Source: Alphaproteobacteria bacterium
GTDB lineage: Bacteria; Pseudomonadota; Alphaproteobacteria; Rickettsiales; UBA1997
Direction: 5' to 3'
Length of the DNA: 20,040 nt
Assembly: GCA_021151765.1 (NCBI GenBank)
Contig: JAGKWR010000020.1
Span: 1 to 20,040, forward strand
Shown: positions 1 through 6,254 of the stretch, piece after piece
Layout of the letters: each line of letters begins with the position of its first letter
How positions within the stretch are numbered: position 1 is the first letter of the stretch
The notes under the pieces: model-generated
What the model saw: only the letters and a program-made list of their open reading frames with translations
What the model was told of the DNA's origin: nothing
The model's database searches: none
Translations under genes and position numbers: made by a program

Positions 1-132
1 ACTCAAGCGACTGGATCATTTTTATCTGATGTTGGATCAGGATTATTTTCAAATCTAACGATCACACTTTCTAATCTGGCAACACAGATTAATCCGCTGA
101 GGGGTTTTGCGAATTATTTCAACAGATATTGA
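1..132 (+). pseudogene. 3' end of a large protein gene, frameshifted away from its C-terminal domain
   Basis: Frame 1 is open from the window edge to a TGA at 130-132 (43 residues visible, containing NPLRGFANYF near the end). The frame used by the next ORF is closed by TGA at 98-100 and then open to 700. Adding or removing one base near 121-125 would join the two into a continuous reading (FANYFN then DIENMASE), which looks more natural than either end alone. I infer that these are two parts of one large, probably secreted, protein, broken by a recent frameshift. The alternative is a normal gene end with a new gene starting at 137. The body of the gene lies outside the window, so its family cannot be named. 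Confidence 0.5.
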
Positions 133-136
133 GAAT

Positions 137-700
137 ATGGCATCTGAGGTTACTGGTGATGTTAAGCAAGGGCAACAAATCAAAAACCAAATTGATGAGA
201 AAGCAAATGATGTTGCGGCTAAAATTTGGGCAAGTCCAAATACTGCGATTGGTTTAACTATTGGTCTTACTGGTTATGCGGTTGGAAAAGCTACGGGGCA
301 AAAGGTTGATATTGATATCGGTAATAATGCGATTCAGTTTATTGGAAACCAGTTGGGAGAAAATGGAAGTGCATTAACTCTTGGAAATGTCATCAATTAT
401 TTTGGAAGTGCTAATCCGGATAGTGGAAAAACGTTTGATGTTAATAAAGAATATTACACATACCAAGCGCAACAAAACTATATTAATAGTGGTGGGAACT
501 ATCAATTTACTGATTCTGATAAAATTATTCTTGGCGCTCATGAAGGTCAGCATACTTATCAAGCTGAAACTCTTGGTCCTCTATTTTTACCAGCTTACTT
601 TTTGAGTGGTGGAATAAGTAGTAAAAACTGGCTTGAAAAAGAGGCCGATCAATCTGGTAACAACTCTTATATCAATTGGAAGTACAATGAAAATAACTAG
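137..700 (+). CDS. C-terminal HExxH metallopeptidase-like domain, possible toxin tip of the upstream gene
   Basis: 187 residues from the ATG at 137; a TTG at 107 is in the same frame. There is no signal peptide and no convincing ribosome binding site, which fits a detached C-terminal domain better than an independent gene. The visible signature is HEGQH at residues 135-139, a zinc HExxH motif. It is followed by LGPLFLPAY and an acidic EKEAD at 167-171 that could supply the third zinc ligand. As I recall, similar HExxH...LGPLYLP tails end RHS and other polymorphic secreted proteins; I did not check this by search. The middle segment is Gly/Ala-rich. The lipoprotein ATG at 687 overlaps this gene's end by 14 nt, as in toxin-immunity pairs. 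Substrate and toxicity are unknown. Confidence 0.55.
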   Translation: MASEVTGDVKQGQQIKNQIDEKANDVAAKIWASPNTAIGLTIGLTGYAVGKATGQKVDIDIGNNAIQFIGNQLGENGSALTLGNVINYFGSANPDSGKTFDVNKEYYTYQAQQNYINSGGNYQFTDSDKIILGAHEGQHTYQAETLGPLFLPAYFLSGGISSKNWLEKEADQSGNNSYINWKYNENN

Positions 701-823
701 AACAATTTTTCTTAGTTTCTTCGTTATGATAATTCAGTCGTGTGATTGTCATGGTGTTTGGTCGGAAAATATAAGGAGGATGAACCATTGTTTAGAGAGT
801 CACAAAGAGAATAAAGAGTGTTA

Positions 824-858
824 TGCTCCCCATTTTTCAATAAAAATCATAAAGAATA
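824..858. repeat. Terminal inverted repeat of the IS, orfB-proximal end
   Basis: Begins TGCTCCCCAT and contains TAAAAATCAT, matching the reverse complement of 2027-2061 with a few mismatches and one indel. The orfB stop codon (837-839) lies inside this repeat. Confidence 0.85.
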
Positions 859-1643
859 TTTTCAGCAAAATTCTGTTTAAACTCTGCTTCAAATTCCAAT
901 GGGCTTTTGTAGTGTAATTTTGAGTGGGGATAATTTTGGTTATACTCGCTAAACCAATTGGCTAGTGATTTTGCAAGATGTTCTAAATTATCAAACTCAT
1001 TAATCCAAAGGCATTCTTCTTTCATAGTTCGCATAAAGCGCTCAGTGTCAGCGTTGCCTTTGGGGTTGTTGTAGCTTGTAAAAGCAAGGTTAATTCCAAG
1101 ATTTTTACAAGTTTCTTTAAATTTGTCAGAAGTAGGTTGGCAACCGTTATCAGCCATTAAATTCAACTCATAACCGCGCTTTTCTACTTCATCTCTAACT
1201 CCATATGGAAATTGGCTGTTAAGTGCCATATCAACAGCTAATAACCAATCAGAACTTTTACTTTTGGTATCGATTGAATAACCAACCAATTTCTTGCTAC
1301 ACCAATCAATAACAATGGTGATGTAAACCCAGCCTAAATGTTTGAGCCGAATCTTGGTCATATCAATTCCCCACCATTCATTTAGCCTTTCTGGTCTTGG
1401 CTTATCTTTCCATTGAGTTCGATTAGCTCGTAAAAGCAGATTTGGCTTAATCAGAAGATCATTAATCTTCATCAAGCGATAAACCTTCTTCTTATTCAGA
1501 TTCAGTCCGTCTTTATACTTCAAAACCGCCCAAACTCTGCGATAACCAAAAAAAGGGGGCAGTGATTTCAACTCCTTGATTCGAGCAAGCAAAGCAAAAT
1601 CAGCAGATGATAAATTTTTCATCTTCCTGCTACCCTTTACCAA
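837..1643 (-). CDS. IS3-family transposase OrfB (DDE catalytic part)
   Basis: 268 residues counted from a TTG that is probably not used. The protein is more likely made as the C-terminal part of an OrfAB fusion. The N-terminal region (about 10-75) fits the HTH_21-type segment of IS3 OrfB proteins. The integrase core follows. The catalytic triad is visible as Asp94 (in WWGIDMTK), Asp165 (in MADNGCQ) and Glu201 (in NADTERF). The spacing of 35 residues between the second Asp and the Glu is classic for IS3. The frame is 7 nt overlapped with orfA and shifted by -1. The intact triad and full length argue that it is functional. The IS3 subgroup was not determined. Confidence 0.93.
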   Translation of the reverse strand: MVKGSRKMKNLSSADFALLARIKELKSLPPFFGYRRVWAVLKYKDGLNLNKKKVYRLMKINDLLIKPNLLLRANRTQWKDKPRPERLNEWWGIDMTKIRLKHLGWVYITIVIDWCSKKLVGYSIDTKSKSSDWLLAVDMALNSQFPYGVRDEVEKRGYELNLMADNGCQPTSDKFKETCKNLGINLAFTSYNNPKGNADTERFMRTMKEECLWINEFDNLEHLAKSLANWFSEYNQNYPHSKLHYKSPLEFEAEFKQNFAENILYDFY

Positions 1644-1906
1644 CCCTCTTCGATTTTTTTTAACTCTAAAATAGTCTCAGCGAGTGATTGCTTTAACTTA
1701 GCATTCTCACGCAAAATTCTTTGCTCTTTGCCGTTCTTTTTATCAACTTCAAACACATCAGAAACATTAGCAAAAAACTTATCACGCCAAGCATAATAAA
1801 GGCTTTGTGATACGCCATAAGACGCACAAATATCAACCACAGGACGACCCTTAATGCCTTCAAGAACTATCTGGCTCTTTTCTTTAGCACTCCATTTTTT
1901 CTTCAT
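1637..1906 (-). CDS. IS3-family transposase OrfA (helix-turn-helix)
   Basis: 89 residues from an ATG at 1906. The N-terminal half is the Tnp_1/HTH_8-like DNA-binding segment with a typical KEKSQIVLEGIKG start and a VSQSLYYAWRDKF recognition-helix region. The C-terminal half (about 62-86) has leucine-rich heptads, expected to be the leucine zipper for multimerisation. On the minus strand the end of the gene carries A AAA AAA in phase (1661-1655), followed by one more A. Slipping back one base there enters the orfB frame. Alone, OrfA would bind the terminal repeats; as OrfAB it is the transposase. Confidence 0.92.
   Translation of the reverse strand: MKKKWSAKEKSQIVLEGIKGRPVVDICASYGVSQSLYYAWRDKFFANVSDVFEVDKKNGKEQRILRENAKLKQSLAETILELKKIEEGW
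1654..1661 (-). promoter_or_regulatory. Slippery A-run for -1 ribosomal frameshifting (OrfAB)
   Basis: Eight consecutive A on the minus strand, read in orfA as tta-aaa-aaa-atc. A -1 slip on A AAA AAA makes the next codon start at 1655, exactly the orfB phase, and the orfB frame is open from there. This is the standard control device of IS3 elements. Confidence 0.8.
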
Positions 1907-1965
1907 AAATTAATGAGTAATTGCAACCCAAACTTTTGCACAAATTTTTCTCAAAAATTCGCGCC

Positions 1966-2001
1966 TTTTGCATTATCCCTGATATCAGGGATAATGCAAA
2001 A
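1966..2001. repeat. Perfect 36-bp palindrome inside the IS, upstream of orfA
   Basis: The left arm TTTTGCATTATCCCTGAT is followed directly by its exact reverse complement, with no loop. It sits between the orfA start (1906) and the terminal repeat. Extruded or transcribed, it would form a long hairpin. Its position suggests control of transposase expression or insulation from outside transcription, but no T-tract follows on either strand, so it is not a clear terminator. Confidence 0.85.
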
Positions 2002-2026
2002 ACAAATCGGGTTAGATTAATAAATT

Positions 2027-2061
2027 ACTCTCTATGATTTTTAAAGAATTAATGGGGAGCA
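2027..2061. repeat. Terminal inverted repeat of the IS, orfA-proximal end
   Basis: Reverse complement begins TGCTCCCCAT and carries TAAAAATCAT, pairing with 824-858. It lies upstream of orfA. Confidence 0.85.
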
Positions 2062-2233
2062 GTATATTTACGAAACTAAGGTTTATGCTGGTGGAACTGC
2101 TGGTCTTGAGGATAGTTTGTTGGCTATGAAAAGACTAAGATTAGCAAATGAGAAATCAGCGAAAATTAATATACAGAAATTTATCGACGAAATTTTTAAG
2201 AAAGAATTTTAAGCTTTTTAGATGTAAGATCTT

Positions 2234-4084
2234 CTAAAAATGATATTGATATTCAATAGATAGGGAGCGGAATGACTTTTCAGTTTCGCTCCCTAATTTT
2301 TTGTATGATAAAACCAAATCGTGGTTTTCTTTGAGGAAAAAAGTTTGTTCTAAAGATGTTGTGTCTTCGTATTTGTAGTTATTAGTAGAGAAATATTTGG
2401 TGTATCGAACATTTATTTTTCCGAAATTTCCTTGTTTGAAAAGAACTCCTATTTCTGGCGCAGCATACGAGAGGTTGGTGTGTTGAAAATAAGAATAACC
2501 GAATCCGGCCATTGTATAAGCTAGTATTTGTTCACTGAAAATATTTTTTCCTAATCCAGCTCCGAAACTTATATTTGGAAACATCTTGTTTGATTCGGAA
2601 TCAAATCTTTCTCTTTCGATATTTGTTCGGAAACTACCAGAAATACCATCAACTAAAGAATCATAAGGAATGATATTTTTCATTTTGACGAGATCGATAT
2701 TGTCGATTCTTGTGCGGTTATTTTGGGTATAATATCCGCCTTCAATGTTCGCTATTTGAAGTTCGAATTCGTTGAAATATTCCGAGTTATTGTCATTAAT
2801 ACTATTGTATATTGGATAGAAACTAAAGTTCAGATAATCTTTGTTGTAGCCCTGATTTTTGTAACCGAGAGATATTCTTGAAGAATCACTTTTTTGTAAA
2901 GGATTTTTGATTTTGAGAGGTGTATTAGGTGAGGGTAGTTTCTCTGATTCTTGGTTAATGGAATTAATTAAATTTTCGTACTTTTCTTGTCCGATATCTT
3001 TATTAACTAGCTTGTAGTTTGTTACTATCCTAGTTGCTTCAAAAATATTTGCTTTGTTTTGTGATGAATAATGATCAAAGTTTTTAACATCACCATTAGT
3101 CAGAAAAGATAAAATTTTTGTTCTATCGGCTTGAGATATTTGACTGGAAAGCATTCTAAAACGATAACTATCCGCTGGAGATAATTCTATACCTCCAATA
3201 TAACCTTTGCGATCTATATTTTTTATTATGTCGATAGGTGCGTCGAGATAGCTATAACTGTCTCGTAAATTTGGGTCTACTACGTAGAGTAGATATAGTA
3301 AAGCGCTTCCACAGTTATGGGTGACAAAATTATATTTTACATTTACCTGCTTCATTTCCCAAATATGGAGCATCAGAGTATTGATTTGTTCTGGAGTGAA
3401 ATTGATTTTATACTCCCAAATATTTCTTTTTTCGTTATCGTTATATTCGATAATTTTTTTGTTGTACGGTTCTAATAAATATACTCCAGAAGTTCCTGAA
3501 AATAGAGCATTAAACACAGATGATATCGGATTATTAGTATCAAAATTTGCAAAATATCCAAGTGCGTGAGTAACTTTCTTGTGTTTTACATGACCAGTAA
3601 TTTTTAAGAAACTATGACCCATCATGCTAATCAAGCTATTTACATTTTCTGAAGCAAATACCATATGAATTTCTTCCGCTGATGTGTTTTGCAGGTAGCT
3701 TCTGAGTTCGCTGCAATTTGGATTAGGTAAATAATTTTTAATATTTATGAGTTTTTGGCTAATCCATTTTAGACGAGCAGGATAACGACAAATAGCGTGA
3801 GTATTATCTGATTTATCAGTTCTAAAAAATTCAGATATTGTTTTTTCTAATTCTAACTGAGGATTATTTTTTCCATCTTTTTCTAAAAAAAAGAAATCAT
3901 CTGTAATAATGCTACTGGATTGCTTATAGTGTAGTAGCGATTTCCATTCTACATCTTGTGATAAAGCTGATTTTTGTGATTTCTTAATCCAAAAATCAGC
4001 TCTATTAATTTCTTCTGCATTACTTTCTGTGGTCAGCAAAGCAGGATAAAGAATCATAAGGGCAATAAATGCTATAACCCTCAT
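2234..4084 (-). CDS. DUF4105 / Lnb-like periplasmic domain fused to an outer-membrane barrel-like region
   Basis: 616 residues with a signal peptide of about 23. Residues about 95-285 match the DUF4105 (Lnb N-terminal periplasmic) pattern: CRYPARLKWI (99-108), a conserved Cys at 124, SMMGHSFLKI with His157, and THNCGS with Cys258. In this family the conserved His and Cys form an NlpC/P60-like active site. The enterococcal relative Lnb moves an acyl chain within lipoproteins; whether this protein does so is not shown. Residues about 390-616 alternate polar and hydrophobic residues and end in YQYHF, typical of an outer-membrane barrel with a terminal Phe. The start lies 1 nt after the stop of a lipoprotein gene, so the two are surely co-transcribed. 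I infer a cell-envelope enzyme displayed from the outer membrane. Confidence 0.8.
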   Translation of the reverse strand: MRVIAFIALMILYPALLTTESNAEEINRADFWIKKSQKSALSQDVEWKSLLHYKQSSSIITDDFFFLEKDGKNNPQLELEKTISEFFRTDKSDNTHAICRYPARLKWISQKLINIKNYLPNPNCSELRSYLQNTSAEEIHMVFASENVNSLISMMGHSFLKITGHVKHKKVTHALGYFANFDTNNPISSVFNALFSGTSGVYLLEPYNKKIIEYNDNEKRNIWEYKINFTPEQINTLMLHIWEMKQVNVKYNFVTHNCGSALLYLLYVVDPNLRDSYSYLDAPIDIIKNIDRKGYIGGIELSPADSYRFRMLSSQISQADRTKILSFLTNGDVKNFDHYSSQNKANIFEATRIVTNYKLVNKDIGQEKYENLINSINQESEKLPSPNTPLKIKNPLQKSDSSRISLGYKNQGYNKDYLNFSFYPIYNSINDNNSEYFNEFELQIANIEGGYYTQNNRTRIDNIDLVKMKNIIPYDSLVDGISGSFRTNIERERFDSESNKMFPNISFGAGLGKNIFSEQILAYTMAGFGYSYFQHTNLSYAAPEIGVLFKQGNFGKINVRYTKYFSTNNYKYEDTTSLEQTFFLKENHDLVLSYKKLGSETEKSFRSLSIEYQYHF

Positions 4085-4085
4085 T

Positions 4086-4487
4086 TTATTTTTTACAGCT
4101 CGGTTTTTTCTGATTATTTACGTAGATACTGTTGTCGTAAGACCATAAAGCACCTGAGGCACTATCAGTACTAGTTGAGGATGTACTAAACCAGGTGCCA
4201 AAAATATTCATAAGTGTAAACCAGTTCAGTTTTGATTCATGAATACTACTGGAGGCTTTATAACATGAATTTTCTTTAACTTTGATGAATAGATTAGCAT
4301 TCGCTCTTGGAACAACAACCATAGCAGGTATTGCTACATTTTGAATAATTTTACCGTTGCTAATTTCAACTTCTGAACGTTCTGAGCTATCTGTCGGAAG
4401 TAAGTTAATATTTTGAGTTTTGCCGCTAAAAATGGTGGCGCAAGAGCTCAAACCAAAAAGAATTACTAACGAAATTAGTTTTTTCAT
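4086..4487 (-). CDS. Small outer-membrane-type lipoprotein (copy B)
   Basis: 133 residues. The signal peptide ends in lipobox LSSC, so Cys16 would be the lipidated residue. The mature start CATIFSGKTQ is the signature of a widespread family of small proteobacterial lipoproteins of unknown function. It is a paralogue of the next gene upstream: both share SGKTQ, an IKVKENxCYK block, an SGAxWSYxxxI(Y/F)V block near the end and a terminal Cys. The C-terminal cysteine (with the one in the CYK block) could form a disulfide. The stop is 1 nt before the DUF4105 start. No Shine-Dalgarno is visible. A strong terminator lies just upstream, so expression may depend on read-through. Confidence 0.75.
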   Translation of the reverse strand: MKKLISLVILFGLSSCATIFSGKTQNINLLPTDSSERSEVEISNGKIIQNVAIPAMVVVPRANANLFIKVKENSCYKASSSIHESKLNWFTLMNIFGTWFSTSSTSTDSASGALWSYDNSIYVNNQKKPSCKK

Positions 4488-4501
4488 ATTTACAATTTTT
4501 C

Positions 4502-4539
4502 AAAAAAAAGACCTATGACTTTTTAAAGTGTCATAGGTC
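4502..4539 (-). terminator. Intrinsic terminator between the two lipoprotein genes
   Basis: On the minus strand GACCTATGAC (4539-4530) pairs perfectly with GTCATAGGTC (4519-4510) across a 10-nt loop, followed at once by eight T (4509-4502). It begins 12 nt after the stop of lipoprotein copy A and ends 14 nt before the start of copy B. Confidence 0.88.
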
Positions 4540-4551
4540 CTTAGTTAATTT

Positions 4552-4956
4552 TTATTTGCAGTTTTGTTTTTTCTTAACGTCTACAAAGATATTATCTTCG
4601 TAAGACCAAGCTGCACCGCTAGACATGTCCATTGATGTTCCTGTTAAACCAAAAACACCACCAATGGCATCTGCTAAAAGCATTACGTTATATTTTGAAG
4701 GCGCATATGTTGTGGTTTCTTTGTAACATTTATTTTCTTTAACTTTTATTGTTAAAGGCATTTTGTCTCTTGCTACACTGATAGTGGTTGGAATTTTGAC
4801 TTCTTGATTTCCGCTCATAGAAGAAATGTTGGCTTCAACACCGTCTGATCCGTCAGAAGAGCGAAGAAAAATAGTTTGGGTTTTACCGCTGATTAATCCG
4901 GCGCAAGAAGTGCTAGCTAATAAAATTGTCAGGGCGATTAGGTTTAGTTTTTTCAT
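4552..4956 (-). CDS. Small outer-membrane-type lipoprotein (copy A)
   Basis: 134 residues. The signal peptide ends at lipobox TSC (Cys19). The mature protein begins CAGLISGKTQ and shows the same blocks as copy B (IKVKENKCYK about 70-79, SGAAWSYEDNIFV about 112-124, terminal NCK). The two genes are a tandem duplication that has diverged, mostly in the middle. Copy A is the first gene of the unit, with the 541-bp non-coding region upstream, and is followed by an intrinsic terminator, so it is probably made in larger amounts than copy B and the DUF4105 protein. The function of the family is unknown. Confidence 0.75.
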   Translation of the reverse strand: MKKLNLIALTILLASTSCAGLISGKTQTIFLRSSDGSDGVEANISSMSGNQEVKIPTTISVARDKMPLTIKVKENKCYKETTTYAPSKYNVMLLADAIGGVFGLTGTSMDMSSGAAWSYEDNIFVDVKKKQNCK

Positions 4957-5497
4957 ATTATATTTATTTTTTGATCAAAATTAATACTTGCAATATAACG
5001 CAAGCAGTTCTCAAAAATAATTTTAACGTTGATTATAAAGCAAGAAAATAACCAATCTTTTAAAGAAAAGATTTAAATTAAGATTTAATAATCTCTCAGT
5101 CATAATTATCAGTGAATTTTCCCAAACAAAAAAACCCTTGCCACTTTCCAATCCAAAAAATATTTTCTTTGCGGCTTTTTTACAAAGCTAAGTCAGTGTT
5201 TCACCATCAACATTTTGGCGTGAAGTTTTTTGGGGTTTCCTCGTAATTTCCTCTTATTTCTATTTCAATTGATGATGGTGGTTTTGGTTACGTGTTTGTA
5301 TCCAAAATTGTAAGATGCTGATCATTCTACGTGCTGTTGTGTAATCAAACTTAGTTGAATTTGGTGGCTTTCGAAATTTTTGCGATTTCTCGTTTTTATG
5401 GCGAGGTTTTTTGTAAAAATTTTGAATCACATTTTGCCAAGAAATTCACAAAATTTGACTAATCGCAGCGCCAATAACACCTTAACACCTTATCATC
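4957..5497. other. 541-bp intergenic region between divergent envelope genes
   Basis: Must hold the promoters for lipoprotein copy A (minus) and the barrel protein (plus), but I see no convincing -35/-10 pair for either. It contains small dyads: CTTGC/GCAAG (4987-5004) and AATCTTTT/AAAAGATT (5054-5073). Just before the plus-strand ATG there is a tandem AACACCTT (5476-5491). A short minus-strand ORF at 5260-5430 is listed separately. No tRNA fold was recognised. Confidence 0.6.
5260..5430 (-). CDS. Possible very small basic ORF or gene remnant
   Basis: 56 codons from a GTG at 5430; the frame is open back to a TGA at about 5448, and an internal ATG lies at 5325. The product is strongly basic (many Lys/Arg) with a patch TARRMISILQFWIQ that looks more protein-like than translated AT-rich spacer, then a histidine cluster and a short tail. 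There is no ribosome binding site. It may be chance, a degraded gene or a real small protein. I do not recognise a family. Confidence 0.2.
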   Translation of the reverse strand: MIQNFYKKPRHKNEKSQKFRKPPNSTKFDYTTARRMISILQFWIQTRNQNHHHQLK

Positions 5498-6181
5498 ATG
5501 AAAAAGTTTCTTTTACTCACTACAACTGCGTCAATTCTGGCTTCTTCGGCTTTTGCTAAAACTGAAGGTAATTATTTCGGAATTGATGTTCTTCGTACTT
5601 CCGCTCAGGAAAAAAGCAGCTCAAGTGAGGCAGCGGATCATTCTACTTTTCTTTCGAATTATTATTCACACGATAAGAAAGATTCTGCTGTGGGTTTTGG
5701 TCTAAATTATAAACACGCTTTTAACTTCAATAATTTCTTCATTGCGCCGGGAATATTTTTTGAAAGACTTGGATTAGATTCTAAAGTTGGATATTCAACT
5801 ACTGCAACCGATGCTTATTCACAATCTATCAATTTAAAGAATCGTTACGGTATTCGTGCAGATTTAGGTTATGATCTTACTGATAAATTCTCAGCTTATG
5901 TTCCGGTTGGTTATAACGTGGTTTCCTATCAAATCAGTACCTACGACCAAGGTGGTTTGAGCTATATTACTAGCAAGAAAATAGGATCGGAAGGCAGCTA
6001 TTTCTATGGCTTAGGATTGTCTTATGCCATTACGGATAACTTCGGTATCAACGCTGAATATAACAGATTGTCACAAATGAAGTTGAAGTCAGCATCTGGA
6101 GTAACTATTGACAATAGCGGTACAATCATTGCCAACACAACCGTACAAATCTTCAAAATCGGCACTTCTTACAAATTCTAA
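5498..6181 (+). CDS. Small outer-membrane beta-barrel protein (OmpA-barrel / Omp25-like)
   Basis: 227 residues with a clear signal peptide (about 1-20, cut after AFA). The mature part shows repeated amphipathic beta strands such as GIRADLGYDLTDKFSAYVPVGYNV and FYGLGLSYAITDNFGINAEYN, and ends with YKF, the C-terminal Phe recognised by the BAM machinery. The size fits an eight-stranded barrel. Alphaproteobacterial Omp25/RopB-type and 'porin family' surface proteins look like this. There is no peptidoglycan-binding domain. The gene has its own terminator and a long upstream region, so it is probably a single, well-expressed transcription unit. A role in surface structure or host contact is plausible, not shown. 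Confidence 0.75.
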   Translation: MKKFLLLTTTASILASSAFAKTEGNYFGIDVLRTSAQEKSSSSEAADHSTFLSNYYSHDKKDSAVGFGLNYKHAFNFNNFFIAPGIFFERLGLDSKVGYSTTATDAYSQSINLKNRYGIRADLGYDLTDKFSAYVPVGYNVVSYQISTYDQGGLSYITSKKIGSEGSYFYGLGLSYAITDNFGINAEYNRLSQMKLKSASGVTIDNSGTIIANTTVQIFKIGTSYKF

Positions 6182-6188
6182 CTCAGCT

Positions 6189-6229
6189 CTTTGAGGCAAT
6201 GTTGGTTGACGTTGCCTCAAAGGCTTTTC
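6189..6229 (+). terminator. Rho-independent terminator after the barrel protein gene
   Basis: TTTGAGGCAA (6190-6199) pairs perfectly with TTGCCTCAAA (6212-6221), extended by flanking C-G and inner pairs, then GCTTTTCTCT. The T-tract is short, so efficiency is uncertain. Confidence 0.7.
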
Positions 6230-6254
6230 TCTAATAGTTCAATTCGTAATTTTT

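Larger units (their letters stand above)
824..2061 (-). mobile_element. Complete IS3-family insertion sequence, 1238 bp
   Basis: The ends are imperfect inverted repeats starting TGCTCCCCAT on both sides, with a second identical block TAAAAATCAT and a 1-nt length difference between them. The element has the TG...CA termini usual for IS3. Inside are two overlapping transposase frames on the minus strand with a slippery A-run between them. The flanking bases are TTA (821-823) and GTA (2062-2064), best read as a 3-bp target duplication with one later change. Removing the element and one repeat rejoins the host lipoprotein frame exactly, which independently supports these boundaries. Both transposase frames are open and the DDE residues are present, so the element may still be active. 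Confidence 0.88.
687..2212 (+). pseudogene. Small lipoprotein gene split by an IS3-family insertion
   Basis: Two exon-like pieces, 687-823 and 2065-2212, flank the insertion sequence. Removing 824-2064 (the element plus one copy of a 3-bp target repeat) restores a single 94-codon frame ending at TAA 2210-2212. The N-terminus has a signal peptide with lipobox IQSC, so Cys19 would be lipidated. Further cysteines follow at 21, 35 and 45; the C-terminal half is charged and probably helical. The start has a rare good ribosome binding site here, GGAAG at 679-683, and overlaps the upstream gene by 14 nt. The position right behind a metallopeptidase-like domain suggests an immunity lipoprotein, but that is inference. 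As it stands the product would be truncated and run into IS sequence. Confidence 0.75.

Noticed and set aside
633..917. 94-codon plus-strand open frame starting at TTG 633
   Set aside because: Its real part is the lipoprotein starting at ATG 687; beyond 823 it reads into the insertion sequence.
1966..2001. Palindrome read as an intrinsic terminator
   Set aside because: No T-tract follows on either strand and there is no loop; kept only as a repeat.
2215..2240. AT hairpin TTTTTAGA/TCTAAAAA between the split lipoprotein and the DUF4105 gene as a bidirectional terminator
   Set aside because: The stem has only two G-C pairs and overlaps the DUF4105 stop codon; too weak to call.
5202..5280. Inverted pair CACCATCA / TGATGGTG in the intergenic region as an RNA gene
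   Set aside because: Eight matched bases over a loop of about 60 nt are expected by chance, and no tRNA or known RNA fold was seen.
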